Under the pieces are notes generated by a model that was not told the origin of the DNA, ran no database searches, and saw nothing but the letters and a program-made list of their open reading frames with translations. The translations under genes and the position numbers were made by a program. From assembly GCA_027704905.1 (NCBI GenBank), contig CM051001.1, positions 37,170,554 through 37,234,553 of the forward strand: a stretch of DNA of 64,000 nt, given 5' to 3'. Source of the DNA: Muraenolepis orangiensis. Taxonomy: Eukaryota; Chordata; Actinopteri; Gadiformes; Muraenolepididae. Shown here piece after piece: positions 1 to 11,641 of the stretch (position 1 is its first letter; every line of letters begins with the position of its first letter).

Positions 1-510
1 TGGTGAAGCTTGCTGTAGTTTGGTGGTGAAGCTTGGTGTAGTTTGGTGAAGCTTGGTGTAGTTTGTTGGTGAAACTTGGTGTAGTTTGGTGAAGTTTGGT
101 GTAGTTAGGTGGTGAAGCTTGGTGTACTTTGGTGAATCTTGGTGTAGTTTGTGAGTTGGTGTGTGGTGAAGCTTGGTGTAGTTTGGTGAAGCTTGCTGTA
201 GTTTGGTGGTGAAGCTTGGTGTAGTTCGGTGAAGCTTGGTGTAGTTTGGTGGTGAAGCTTGGTGTAGTTTGGTGAAGCTTGCTGTAGTTTGGTGGTGAAG
301 CTTGGTGTAGTTTGGTGAAGCTTGCTGTAGTTTGGTGGTGAAGCTTGGTGTAGTTTGGTGAAGCTTGGTGTAGTTTGGTGGTGAAGCTTGGTGTAGTTTG
401 GTGAAGCTTGGTGTAGTTTGGTGAAGCTTGGTGTAGTTTGTTGGTGAAACTTGGTGTAGTTTGGTGAAGCTTGGTGTAGTTTGGTGTAGTTTGGGGGTGA
501 TGGGGTGTTA
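1..510. repeat. Minisatellite, 20-23 bp unit
   Basis: A tandem array of units close to GGTGAAGCTTGGTGTAGTTT, alternating between a basic form and a form with an extra GGT. It starts before the window. Open frames across it are low-complexity translations of the repeat and are not proposed as genes. Confidence 0.95.
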
Positions 511-670
511 GTGAGGTCATATGAGGACATGTTAAACCCAGACACTAGAAGCAGCATAAGGAGACTTTGTGTAACTAGTGATCTTTATTAAAGGAAAACT
601 GAGCTGCTGACAACCGTCTCTTCTTTGTCAGAAATAAATCAGCTCTTATTTTGAGATTTCAAATAGAATC

Positions 671-717
671 GGTATGACATATGTGCAGAATTATATATAT
701 ATATATATATATACACT

Positions 718-753
<36 letters not shown>

Positions 754-777
754 ATAATAATGCACATATGTCATACC
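671..777. repeat. Inverted repeat with 17-bp perfect arms around AT-rich core
   Basis: The arms at 671-687 and 761-777 are exact reverse complements. The loop is mostly two (TA)n runs. The right arm lies in sequence resembling a LINE 3' end, so the left arm looks like a local inverted copy of it. Confidence 0.85.
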
Positions 778-950
778 TACTCCATAAGTTATTTTATACC
801 TGTTTTCATACCTAGTAGACTGTTTTTATATATTACCATGTACTTTACTGCAACATTTGCACCCTGGTTAGATGCTAAATTATTTTCGCTGTACTGAACT
901 TGTGCTGCAATGACAATACATTAGAATATAATATAATCGAATCTAATTCC
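778..950 (+). mobile_element. LINE 3'-untranslated tail fragment (L2/Rex1 type)
   Basis: The run with ACTTTACTGCAACATTTGCA and then GGTTAGATG is found again at about 40040-40075. There it follows a recognisable piece of LINE reverse-transcriptase C-terminus. No coding part remains at this copy. Confidence 0.6.
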
Positions 951-1023
951 TTGTTCCAGGCAACTTTATTTTATATATTTCAGACTGTAAACTTTCTAAT
1001 TCCGACCTCAAAGCGTTCCAGGT

Positions 1024-1060
1024 TACCTGATTACCTGTATATTATACAGGTAATCAGGTA
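1024..1060. repeat. Perfect palindrome, 18-bp arms, 1-base centre
   Basis: Positions 1024-1041 and 1043-1060 are exact reverse complements about a single T at 1042. The sequence could form a cruciform or hairpin. No gene is associated. Confidence 0.9.
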
Positions 1061-1307
1061 GTGGACTGAATGAATTAATGAATGACACAAGATAGAGCCT
1101 TACATGATGATAACCCGCCCCCCAAAACACTGATTGGGTATTCACCAGCGCAGGGAGCTCTGCTGATTGGTTCACAGCCTCTGGCTAGACCCGCCCTCAG
1201 GGAGGATGGTCCTCCCTTAGCGCCGTACACACTCATGTTATGCCGCTCGGGTCCGGCAGTTTTATATTGGACTTCAATGGGGAGCTTGGGGAGGATAATT
1301 AAGTATA

Positions 1308-1360
1308 TGACACGGGGATATATATACATACACAGTGTATGTATATATATCCCCGTGTCA
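1308..1360. repeat. Perfect palindrome, 26-bp arms, 1-base centre
   Basis: Positions 1308-1333 and 1335-1360 are exact reverse complements around a single A. Half of each arm is a TA/CA-like sequence, but the outer part (TGACACGGGG) is unique sequence. Confidence 0.93.
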
Positions 1361-1365
1361 AATAT

Positions 1366-1420
1366 CTACCCGTAGACCAGTATGTAGTGTATGATACACT
1401 ACATACTGGTCTACGGGTAG
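1366..1420. repeat. Perfect palindrome, 27-bp arms, 1-base centre
   Basis: Positions 1366-1392 and 1394-1420 are exact reverse complements around a single G. Only five bases separate it from the preceding palindrome. The arms are complex sequence, not simple repeat. Confidence 0.93.
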
Positions 1421-1890
1421 TGCCCCGGTCTACGTTGAACGTGTCCTAGGATGTGTAACCTAGCTGAGTCACTAGGTGGCGGTGTTGTTGCGTCATATGA
1501 AGCAGGAGCTCAGCTTTTCTCCTAACAGAAAATCTAAGCCCCTCCCCCAGGAGATGTCACAGAGAGATATGCTGAACATCATGCAACTGTCTGGCAGCTT
1601 TAGACTCACATAGTGATCCAAACCCTAATATAATAAACAACAATGTCTACTCGACTACTTCCAAACAAATCGTCCATATCTGCTGAAGACATCAAACAGA
1701 GCAGAGAGAAAATAGAAACAACATCCAATAGAGAACAATCTGATCTCTGATCAGAAGGCTGGAATACAAAAGAGCAACTTGACCATGGCAGTGTTTACAT
1801 TTATTGACATTCATTTATAAGAAGACTGTGGTTGAACTGCTAGCTCCCAGTAGAACCAGTAGAGACTGGGGTTGTAGATCCCAATATAAC
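1421..1890. other. Unassigned sequence
   Basis: No conserved coding sequence, RNA gene or transposon end was recognised. Short open frames are unremarkable. Confidence 0.5.
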
Positions 1891-1901
1891 CAGTGCTAGG
1901 G

Positions 1902-2066
1902 TGTGTGTGTGTGTGTGTGTTCCCCCTACACTTTAATGCTTATATTGTTTTAACCTCCTCCTCCTCCTCCTCCTCCTCCTCCTCCTCCTCCTCCTCCTCC
2001 TCCTCCTCCTCCTCCTCCTCCTCCTCCTCCTCCTCCTCCTCCTCCTCCTCCTCCTCTCCTCCCCCC
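1902..2066. repeat. (TG)n and (TCC)n microsatellites
   Basis: A short TG run (about 1902-1920) is followed by an almost pure TCC run from 1954 to 2066, roughly 35 units. The frame that reads as polyserine is a translation of this repeat. Confidence 0.97.
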
Positions 2067-2170
2067 TGCTGTGTTTCTATTTGATCAGCCAGTGTTCTGT
2101 TCATCCAATAACAAACACAGGAAGTTGCTGTTGTCGGGGTGACAGCAACTATCTGGGTACTATTTATCTC

Positions 2171-2376
2171 TTTAAGGGTGATAAAGAGTGAGGGCTCTCT
2201 TTAAGGGGTGATAAAGAGTGAGGGCTCTCTTTAAGGGGTGATAAAGAGTGAGGGCTCTCTTTAAGGGGTGATAAAGAGTGAAGCCTCTCTTTAAGGGTGA
2301 ATTAAGAGTGAGGGCTCTCTGAAAGGGTGAATTTAATAGTGAGGGCTCTCTTTAAGGGGTGAATAAAGAGTAAGGG
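2171..2376. repeat. Minisatellite, 30-bp unit, next to LTR
   Basis: About seven units contain TTTAAGGGGTGATAAAGAGT followed by a GAGGGCTCTC segment. The array runs directly into the LTR that starts at 2377. A similar short motif (AGGGCTTTCTTTAAA) follows the LTR that ends at 36555. Confidence 0.9.
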
Positions 2377-2616
2377 TGTAGTGTATTTTTATACCCTAAG
2401 TATAAAACTAAAACACTGTCTGTGATACTGTACGCATTGAAAGAGCCTACTTCCTTTTTGATACTACTTCCTATATAATGTGTGGTAAAGGAGGCACGGC
2501 AGGCTCCATCTCGCTGCAGTTGATGAATTTAATGCTTTGTTCAATAAAGACATTGAACTTAGTATCCGGACCTCTGAGAAAGATTCTTATTCCACCCGAG
2601 TAGAAATTATACTACA
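2377..2616 (+). mobile_element. 5' LTR of endogenous retrovirus-like element
   Basis: A 240-bp LTR with terminal inverted TGTAGT and ACTACA. It contains a TATAAAAC box-like sequence and an AATAAA signal. The same LTR occurs on the minus strand at 4176-5504 and on the plus strand at 34552-36555. This copy is the short form, without the internal tandem array seen in the other two. Confidence 0.85.
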
Positions 2617-3644
2617 TATTGGCGTCACGAACAGGATTTGGTTAAAACGATTGTTGACCAGCTGCTGTCGGTGGGGTGAGTGGGTTTGAGGTCAGCTCTA
2701 AACATCTGCCTCAAAGCGCTTGAGTGCATCTGCTTTTATTGATTAAGGCTATGGTTAACAGTTTAAGAGTGAATGTACCACTATAAGCGTACGAGAAAAT
2801 CAAATACAAATAAGTAAGTTACCACTTTAAGAGTACCAGAATATCAGAAAATCTAATAAAAATAAGTGAGTACCACTATAAGCGTACCAATAGAAACTGT
2901 AGTGTGAAAGTACCCCTTAGAAAGCCACTACTTGGGCTCAGGTAATTCAAATTCATATCAATGATGTGGATTAGAATGAGAGAAACCTATCCTAGTACTT
3001 AAAAGAAGATACTAGGTTACGAGTACCTAAAACCAGGCGTTCACGGAAGAAACGCCGCTCACTTTAATCTAATGATGAGTTAAAGTTATTATGTAGCTTT
3101 GAGAACCTATTGATTCATAGTGGGGAAATAATGGGAAAAGGACGCTTGTTATTTTCGGGAACCCATATGGGGGGTATTTCTAGTACAGAGTAACGGTACA
3201 TGATACGACTGTAACCCGATGACGAGGTTGTTTGTATGCAAATGAGGAAAGAAGCTTGGTCTCTCCTTTGTTCTCTGTTCTTCATATGGAACATATGGGT
3301 TGTTTCCACGGTTACAGAGCAAATAACCTACACTACTAAACCAGAGATAGAGCTTACCTTCTTGGTTTATCTTTCAGTAGTTAATAACTTAGATACAAAT
3401 TTTTCAGCACGTTTTAGGATGAATTTAGGCTATTAATCCTCTTTATTTTTCAAATGTGGCGCCGTTTTCTGGGCCACCTCGCAGTTCTATCAACAGTTGA
3501 GATTTAAATATATATTGCAGGTACAGTAACCAGGTATCTTATTATTAAATATGTATAGAGAGGTAGGTAGTTGTGATAGTTAGTTTTTACAGGGTTTTTT
3601 TTCTTTCTTTTTTTACAAATAGTCAGAGACATTGGTGGTGATTA
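2617..3644 (+). mobile_element. Primer-binding site and 5' leader of retrovirus-like element, decayed
   Basis: Two bases after the LTR comes TTGGCGTCACGAACAGGATT, the expected place for a tRNA primer-binding site; I did not assign the tRNA. The rest contains degenerate internal repeats (ACCACTATAAGCGTACC-like) and no convincing gag frame. The downstream limit is uncertain. Confidence 0.55.
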
Positions 3645-4078
3645 TTATAGGTGTTGAGCAGAGGTGCAGCAGCAGGGGGGCGGGGGGCAGGGGGGGGCAG
3701 AGGCATGGCAGCAGGGGGGGGGCAGCAGGGGTGGGGGCTGTCTTCGTGGTGCAGAGTTCAGGGAGATGACAGCTGAGGAAGAAGCTGTTCCTAAGCTGCT
3801 TGACTTGGAACAGAGGTTTCTATAGCGCCTCCCGGAGGGGAGGAGGGCCAACAGTCCATGGTTGAGGGGTCATCCACTATTTTTTGTGCCTTCCTCAGAC
3901 ACCGTTTGTGGTGGTAGTGTTTATTTTCCGGTGGGAAACAGTGCAGTTGCCGTACCACACTGTGATGCAGTTGGTGAGGATGCTTTCAATAGCACACCGG
4001 TAAAAGTTCATCAGAATCTGAGGTGACAGGTGGGCTTTCCTCAGTCTCTTCAGGAAGAAGAGACGCTGGTGAGCCTTC
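3645..4078 (-). mobile_element. LINE fragment, reverse-transcriptase C-terminus and 3' end
   Basis: Read on the minus strand, this encodes scraps of the C-terminal region of an L2/Rex1-type ORF2: the family's CITVWYGN-like stretch, and later a PPGRRYR-like motif. A G/C-rich tract at 3655-3735 interrupts it. It is truncated at both ends and contains frameshifts. Confidence 0.7.
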
Positions 4079-4175
4079 TAAAAAACAGCCATAAATTAAC
4101 ATAATTTAGTTGTTTCAGAGTTGATTGAGATTTAGATTGGCGCTTAAACAAATCTATGGTTTTATGTTCCATAGA

Positions 4176-5504
4176 GTAGTATTTTCTACTCGGGTGGGAA
4201 AGAATCGCTTGCAAGGTCCGGATACTAATATATTTTATTGACACAAAGCATCGAATAAAACATCAACTGCAACAAGGTGGAGCCTGCCGTGCCAATTTGG
4301 TTAGACTGACGACGCGCTTCTTTACCAAACATTATATAGGAAGTATAGGAAGATGTTTGCAACAAACAATCTACTGCTCTTATTGGTCACGGTACAACAA
4401 ACATCTACTACTCCTATTGGTCAGGGTACAACAAACATCTACTACTCCTATTGGTCACAGTACAACAAACATCTACTACTCCTATTGGTCACGGTACAAC
4501 AAACATCTACTACTCCTATTGGTCAGGGTACAACAAACATCTACTACTCCTATTGGTCACGGTACAACAAACATCTACTACTCCTATTGGTCACGGTACA
4601 ACAAACATCTACTACTCCTATTGGTCACGGTACAACAAACATCTACTACTCCTATTGGTCAGGGTACAACAAACATCTACTACTCCTATTGGTCACAGTA
4701 CAACAAACATCTACTACCCCTATTGGTCAGGGTACAACAAACATCTACTACTCCTATTGGTCAGGGTACAACAAACATCTACTACCCCTATTGGTCAGGG
4801 TACAACAAACATCTACTACTCCTATTGGTCAGGGTACAACAAACATCTACTACTCCTATTGGTCAGGGTACAACAAACATCTACTACTCCTATTGGTCAC
4901 AGTACAACAAACATCTACTACTCCTATTGGTCAGGGTACAATAAACATCTACTACTCCTATTGGTCACGGTACAACAAACCTCTACTACTCCTATTGGTC
5001 ACGGTACAACAAACATCTACTACTCTGGTCAGGGTACAACAAACATCTACTACTCCTATTGGTCACGGTACAACAAACATCTACTACTCCTATTGGTCAG
5101 GGTACAACAAACATCTACTACTCCTATTGGTCAGGGTACAACAAACATCTACTACTCCTATTGGTCACGGTACAACAAACATCTACTACTCCTATTGGTC
5201 AGGGTACAACAAACATCTACTACTCCTATTGGTCAGGGTACAACAAACATCTACTACTCCTATTGGTCAAGGTACAACAAACATCTACTACTCCTATTAG
5301 TCAGGGTACAACAAACATCTACTACTCCTATTGGTCACAGTACAACAAACATCTACTACTCCTATTGGTCACGGTACAACACACATCTATTGGTCACGGG
5401 CCTTTGTTGGCCGCTTTTATATGTTAATCTAATACACATGGCTCTTACAATGCATACAGTATCAGTGTTTTAGTTTTATACTTAGGGTATAAAAACACAC
5501 TACA
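4176..5504 (-). mobile_element. 3' LTR of retrovirus-like copy A, expanded by internal VNTR
   Basis: Reverse complement of the LTR at 2377-2616. The ends match (polyadenylation-signal side at about 4205-4290, TATA-box side at 5440-5504), but about 1.05 kb of tandem 33-bp units lies in the upstream half. Beyond 5504 is a polypurine tract on the minus strand (AAAGGGGATA), as expected next to a 3' LTR. Confidence 0.85.
4345..5395. repeat. 33-bp minisatellite inside the LTR
   Basis: About 31 units that differ mainly at GGTCACGG versus GGTCAGGG, with one unit shortened near 5021. Each unit contains CTATTGGTCA, whose complement carries a CCAAT box. Because 33 is a multiple of three, all frames stay open for hundreds of codons; these are not genes. 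Confidence 0.97.
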
Positions 5505-7260
5505 TATCCCCTTTGGGACTCTATAAAGTCCCTATACAAGATGTTCACACACATTTAAAAAGTGGTTATATACCTTCGATTGCATCAACCATGATTAAAC
5601 CCATTTCTGCAAATATTGCATACTGTGGTATTATTACTCTCTGGTACCACAGTATGTATATATGGAGCACAGAAAGCAAATTCTGATACTTAGCAATAAT
5701 TTAAAACAATGTCCATGTTTTCTTATTTAGGAACACTTTCTTTAAGGTCTTCATTTATGATTTACCATTCCCTGGTGGGAATTATGCATAAATCATTAAA
5801 CGCAATCAAAACAAACACAAAATCTGATAATCAGATATGAATAGGCTTCATAACCATTAAACCACATTTGTATCATTGCATCATATCATACATATTGAAA
5901 AATAAAATCTTTGTTAATCAAGAACATATTGAATCACATATCATGCATTTAAGGAATACCAATACCAATGTGATGAGTTGACTCATTTACCCCTAATACC
6001 AACTGAGGTATCTCAATTTTCACATTATCATCTTGATGAAAGTTGTTGTAAAATCAGTGCTGGCAAATCTTCTTAATGTTGTTGTAGGAGAAAACCTGTT
6101 ATCTGCATGATTTTGATGTTTTTCAATGGGCGTCTACCAACCCATGGCGGATGTAGTGTAGTCGCCAGGTGTAGTTCTCAACCTGGTTGTCGTGTTCGAC
6201 ATCCGGATCATCTTACTCGGTCTGGTCAATGGAGTTTGTGACTCGGTTCGCCTTCACCTCAGAAAGAGATCGGTGTGTAGGTTGTGTTGGGCTACACCGG
6301 TTGGCTGAGATGTCCCACGGTCCACATCTAACCAGACGGCAGTTGAGGTGAATTGGATCTGGTATGGTCGCTTTACTTTTGGGCTCGACCCACGTTGGTT
6401 CGAAGATGCAGACGTATACCCAGTCCTCAACCTGGGGTGATGGTCCCCTGGGTGATGGTTTGTCTGAGGTTGGATCGGCTGCCTGCACCTGTTCGAACAC
6501 TCATAGACAGATGTGAGGTATTTCATACATGTAGCTAGTTAATCTTCTAGCTGCTCTGGTTCCTCACTGTGTCCAAGTCTCATATAAGAGACAAACATGT
6601 TAGTTTAGTCTCTTCACATTATTTAATTTATATTTAATTGTTCCATTAGCCATTTCCACTAGTCCTGTTGACTCTGGATAATAGACAAAAAAGACATTGT
6701 ATTTGATAATTGTATGGTGATAACATTTATTACGTTATTGTCTGTCAGCCATATCTATGAAATAAATGTAAACATGCTTGAATAGGTCATACTTGAACAT
6801 GACCTATCAATATGTAGTTCTCTATGACAGCTTATGTATTTAGAGATGTTTGTCAATGATCACCTTCATCTCCCCCCTTGCAGAGTGACACACTGTGTGT
6901 GTCAACCTGGTGGGAGCATTGATGAGAAACAAACCAACACCAAAAATTAAATATAATAAATATAATAAAATAAAGAAATAAATGAAATGAAACAATATTA
7001 ACACAAACAAATCCCTCATTGAAACAATATTAACACAAACAAATCCCTCAATGAAACACAAGATCAGCTCTATCTTGTGGTCACCAGGGTGCCAAGAGAA
7101 AACTCAGTCAGTCTGCCATTGGCCAGACACCAAGGAGAAGCTTGAGATCACTATAAGGGAAGGAAAGGACAGGGGATCTTCACTTGACAACTGACCAGCA
7201 GGGAGCGCTTGGTTTACCCTGTCCCAGTTAGACAAGCTTCTTAAGTGATTTCCTCCTCAA
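5505..7260 (-). mobile_element. Internal region of retrovirus-like copy A, degenerate integrase remnant
   Basis: This matches the plus-strand internal sequence of 23380-29865 in inverted orientation. On the minus strand near 6630-6700 a frame resembles the end of a retroviral integrase core (ESTGLVEMANGTIK-like). At 6213-6526 a frame resembles the integrase C-terminal domain (VEDWVYV, then WVEPK), with a frameshift inside. No complete pol or env reading frame is present. The 5' limit near 7260 is approximate. Confidence 0.65.
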
Positions 7261-7934
7261 TGAATAAGCATCCAAGCATTAACATATATTCAAAGAAATA
7301 AAAGATGAAAAGAAAGAGAAAACAATTACATTGAATACAAATTTAAATCTTGCTTAATTGTAAATCTTCAAATAGCAAAACCTAACCTTTATGACATTAA
7401 TTTTAACTTGGTAACAGTTCTAAAAGTTCTATAATTTTCATTTGCTTTCACTCATTCAGAAAAAAACACAATACATTGTTCCCCCGAACAGCAAAGCTGT
7501 TGAGATAATAAAACACACTCTCCAACTCACACCCTATCAGTCTCAGACGTCTCCTCACACGCCGCTTATCCAGGTTTCAACTAAACATTATTGGTATACC
7601 ATCAAAATAACTATTAACAAGCTGCTTGGGCCATCTTCCTTGTTCATTCAGTTTACTTCCTCGTCCATCTTATCTATCTTATGAATGAACACAAATCCAT
7701 TAACCAACCAATGAATCAAACAATCAAACGATTCCATAAATTAAATTAATCAATAAACCAAACAATAAAACAATTCAATAAATGAAATGAACCAAACAAT
7801 AAACAAGGGATTGTAACCCATATATTACTATATACCAGCTTAGTTGCCAATATAGAATATCTTTTTCAGTATATCAATATTAATATATGTGTGTACCAGG
7901 CAAAGTTCAAACGTGTGTGTGTGTGTGCGTGTGT
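7261..7934. other. AT-rich sequence, no feature recognised
   Basis: Low-complexity A/T-rich DNA with runs such as AATCAATAAACCAAACAAT, ending in a TG microsatellite at about 7913-7934. It may still belong to the retrovirus-like copy, but I see no match in the other copy. Confidence 0.4.
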
Positions 7935-8894
7935 GAGATACGTGACAAACTGTGGCCGCCTCCCCTCCTCTCTGTTACTGTAGTGAACCGGCTGCTCAAC
8001 GTCTAAACAGAGACAGCCCTACCTCAGTTTACACCATTTACCCAAAGACAAACTCCTCCACAAGTCTTGTGTGAGGCTGATAAGGAGGATGAAGGTCCCT
8101 GGTTTCATGTTCTCAGGGGTAGCGCGTATGTCTGCAGTTTGCACTTTGACAAGGAGAGCATATACGTCTCGAAAAGTGGGCGGAATAGGCTAATAATGTC
8201 GGGTATGTGTGTGATTAAAAGCACTGGTCCTGACCCCCACACACACTCCATCTCTCATCCGAATAGAGCCACATAATGTCGGGTATGTGTGTGATTAAAA
8301 GCACTGGTCCCAAGTAGGGCTGGGCGATACGGACCAAAACCCGGTATTTTAAGGCTGCATCGCGATATACAATATACATCGGTATTTTATACAAATTCGG
8401 TTTTAACTCTTTAACTAACTTTAAGTATGTCACAAGCACTTATATTTTAAGACAACTCATATTCACAAGAATAACAGGCATTCCCTTTTAGAAAATATAC
8501 AGCTGCACACTACATATTAACACGTAAATTAAAAGATACATTGAAATAATCAAAATCCATCAAATAAATAGCCTATATTAAATACATAGGCATACCTCTG
8601 CTCCTACACAAAATCGCCTTCGTTATATGGCGATATATCCAGATAGAGCCACAAGACACAATGTCGGGGAATTGTATGATTCGGATTTAGACTTCTTCAC
8701 TGTAGTGTTCATTCACTAGTTGAACCACATCGCCTGGACCGACTTTTGGAAGGTTATGCAGCGATGTTGTCCAGCGATAACTGTCCTCCATGGTGAATGC
8801 CATGCTGAATGCATTAACCGGAACTTGGGATACACTGCTTCAGCCATTTTTAACGGGTACTTCCGGCTTTCAAATCTAACGTGATATAGGCCTA
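7935..8894 (-). mobile_element. Non-autonomous THAP/SWIM-type DNA transposon copy D1
   Basis: Nearly the whole element is repeated in inverted orientation at 33443-34462. The terminus near 8894 reads GTGATATAGGCCTA, matching the terminal inverted repeats of the other copy; the opposite end is lost in a TG repeat. It contains a THAP-like exon fragment on the plus strand and, on the minus strand, a short frame related to SYRWTTSLHNLPKV. A GGGCTGGGCGATACGG segment common in fish MITEs lies in the middle. Confidence 0.75.
8067..8213 (+). pseudogene. THAP-like domain exon fragment in transposon D1
   Basis: The frame reads CEADKEDEGPWFHVLRG and then VCSLHF, giving the Trp and the Cys-x2-His-Phe spacing of the second half of a THAP zinc-binding domain. 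The same exon is on the minus strand at 34139-34262 with an indel. THAP domains bind transposon ends in P-element-like and related transposases. No transposase catalytic domain follows, so this is a remnant. Confidence 0.6.
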
Positions 8895-9318
8895 TTATAC
8901 ATTTTTCGGTACCAATAAACTAAAACGGAATAACTATCATTCAACTTCACATTGACATATATCAGAAACATATTTCAATACTGTACTGTTCAATATTCAA
9001 ATTATTTGAGCGAAATATGAACCCAAGGTCATAGTTGGTGTATGATATGTAATTCCATCCCAGGTTATTATGGGCCGACTGACCGCTGGTGAGGATGCGC
9101 CCCACTCCTCTCACTGGACCTCTGGTCTGGTCAACGGCGCATCTGATTGGCTGACGCGACGATCTAAAGAGACGCTCTCTGTCCTCCGGGGATATTCTCC
9201 TCCGAATGGACTCTGAGCTGCTCCTCTGTCTCGTCTAACTGCTTCCTTTGTGTGTTTGTTTTATGACTTATTGGTGTCTACACTTGTTGTCTACGGCGCG
9301 GTGAATATTATCAACACC

Positions 9319-9444
9319 ATGAAGGAAATGAGACTCGTTATTACACAGCCTTTCGTTGCGAGATGCAAACTTGTTCTAGTCGGCGATGTCCAGTGCGGTA
9401 AAACAGCGATGCTGCAAGTCTTGGCAAAGGATTGGTACCCAGAG
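9319..9444 (+). CDS. rnd1: Rnd1-like Rho GTPase, first coding exon only
   Basis: Forty-two codons from ATG to a GAG followed by GTTTGT, a plausible splice donor in phase 0. The peptide contains VARCKLVLVGDVQCGKTAML, with the P-loop GDVQCGKT characteristic of Rnd proteins, and ends LAKDWYPE where Rnd1 has its first exon boundary. Rnd1 is a membrane-bound, GTPase-deficient Rho family protein that opposes RhoA signalling. The next exon (effector loop, TVFENYTA in the family) was not found in the window, so this is either the start of a gene with a very long intron, a misassembly, or an orphan exon. Confidence 0.75.
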
Positions 9445-10044
9445 GTTTGTGCTTCGACAACTCCACCTTTTACAGCCTGTTGACGGATTTATATCTGTTA
9501 TATCTGTTGCGTGTTTATATCGATTTGCACGTTAAAGTTTAAAATCAGGGGGGCAACTTTTTTAATGTATGTATTTCAAAATAAATAAAAATGGTATGTT
9601 GGTAACACAATGAAGGTTCGCTTCTTAACTTATTTAAATTTAAATTCTTCTAGTTAAGTTCTATTTTTATTTTATTCAACGTCTGTGTCAGATTTATTGT
9701 GACTGAGGAAAGTGTCGTTATCGTGTCGAAGAACGTTAGCTGACATTGTGTGCCAACGTTAATGTTAGAGATTATCGGCTAGTGTTTCTAAACTAGCCTG
9801 CTTTCACAGCTGCCAGCTAAGGTGCTAGTCTACCTGATGTACTTTTATTTACAGTACATCAAGTTATTTAGCACAAGTGACGTTATTCACAAACAGTGGC
9901 TGAAGTAGTAAGCACACCCAAACTCCAGACTTGGCCCCATTGAAAATTCCAGTATTTTCTAAAGCCGTTTGACAATTATCTGTATAGCATGGTCATGTAC
10001 TGCTTGAATGCAGTAATATGTGATATTGTTGAATACAGTATCAC

Positions 10045-10086
<42 letters not shown>

Positions 10087-10225
10087 CAAAGTCTGTCTTA
10101 CACTTTGAACCCCCCCCCCCATGTAGGATAATATTGTTGTACAAGAGGTGTACTACTACTAAAACACAATCAATATAAACCCTTACTTAATCTGTACGTG
10201 TTTTCTCTCTTCTTCTGTTGACCAG
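9445..10225. other. Presumed intron or intergenic, with (TG)n
   Basis: No coding similarity was recognised. A TG microsatellite lies at about 10049-10084 and a poly-C run at about 10110-10120. Confidence 0.5.
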
Positions 10226-11641
10226 ACATTACGTCATGATAATGTCCTGGCAGGATACCAAGGGTTCATTCAGAAAGGCAAACTGTATGGCGTCTTTGAA
10301 CTCTTGGACCACGACATGATGGATGAACGTCTGGGGTCTGGATAGTGTTGTCCTCAGGAAGCACTCCTACCAGATCCTGAGGGGAGTCCACTTCCTCCAC
10401 AGCAGAAATGTAAGAAGTCTCCTCTATTTCCGTCAACCAATCGAAGAATTGCAGATTATTTGCATAAGCTATTGGTACACAAAACCAGTAACATCAGCGC
10501 TACTGCTGAAACAAAGTTGTGTCCCCTTTACAAATATTCTACAATGTAGAAAGAAAGAAGCCTCGTCTAAGCCTCGTACTGTCTCTTCTGATCAGATCCT
10601 ACACCGAGACATAAAACCACCCAACATTCTGGTTTCCAAGTCCGGTGTGGTTGGCCGACCTGGGCTTTGGTCGGGAGGTTGACGAGACCCAAAGTGTGGA
10701 CCTGACCCGCGGGCTGGGCACACTGAAGTTCATGGCCCCTGAGATTCTTCTGGCAGCCATTATATACTCCAAGTAAGTATATAATCAAATGTAGGCATGG
10801 GGGGGGGGCACATGTGGTTTTTGTTCATGTGTGGCAATTTTTTGTACTTCCGCCATCGAAGATAGAAGGAGCTTCGATTTTTGGCGCTTTGATTTAGACT
10901 GAGTGCCCTCTAGCTGTCATTATCCTTTGGTTGAGTTTGTATCTTTTGTTGTTACCTTCAGACCTTGTGACGCATGGTCCGTGGGCTGCACTATCTTGGC
11001 CATGGCCAAATCCAGGGTGTTTTTCAAGGAGGAATATGTACTCGATGAAATTGTGTCCAAAATCGGTAAGTAGCCTCTACTTCTTATTGCTAGTATTATT
11101 GTTGACAGTTGATTCCACATAAGAGAATACAGAGGTCCCATGTAATCATTCAATTGGTTGTAATCACAACAGCTAATGCAGATTCAGGTACCATTCAGAT
11201 TGTATTTGGTTAACTGACATTTAGGTAATTCCACTTCCACTTTCGATTATCTGCACAAGAAGCACATTTCCAGGTTGGATATGGCAGCAGAAGTATCATT
11301 TGCCATGGAAGACTAATTGATCTCTTCTCTTTTAGGTCCTTATATATATTATATTATTATTATTATTATTAGGTCCACTGACCGCGTTTCAGGAGGGTTT
11401 GTTCGAGTACAATTGGGTTAAACATCAACTGCCTCAGCCACAGCCGCTCTTGGAGCCACAAGAGAAGTAGCAGCTGCCTCATAGCGGTAAGTGTGCTCCT
11501 ATTAGCTAGTGGAGCCTCCACCTAAAGGTTTGCTCAATGGGGTCAACGTACGGCACTGCAAAAGTTGAATATAATAGTTTTCTCGTTATTTTCTCCATTT
11601 GTAATGTCTGCAAATGAAATAAATACCATTGATTGAAGTGT

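Noticed and set aside
1893..2084. Polyserine open frame
   Set aside because: It is the translation of a TCC microsatellite with no promoter, splice or homology evidence.
4297..5473. Three overlapping frames of more than 200 codons
   Set aside because: All are translations of the 33-bp LTR minisatellite; its period keeps every frame open.
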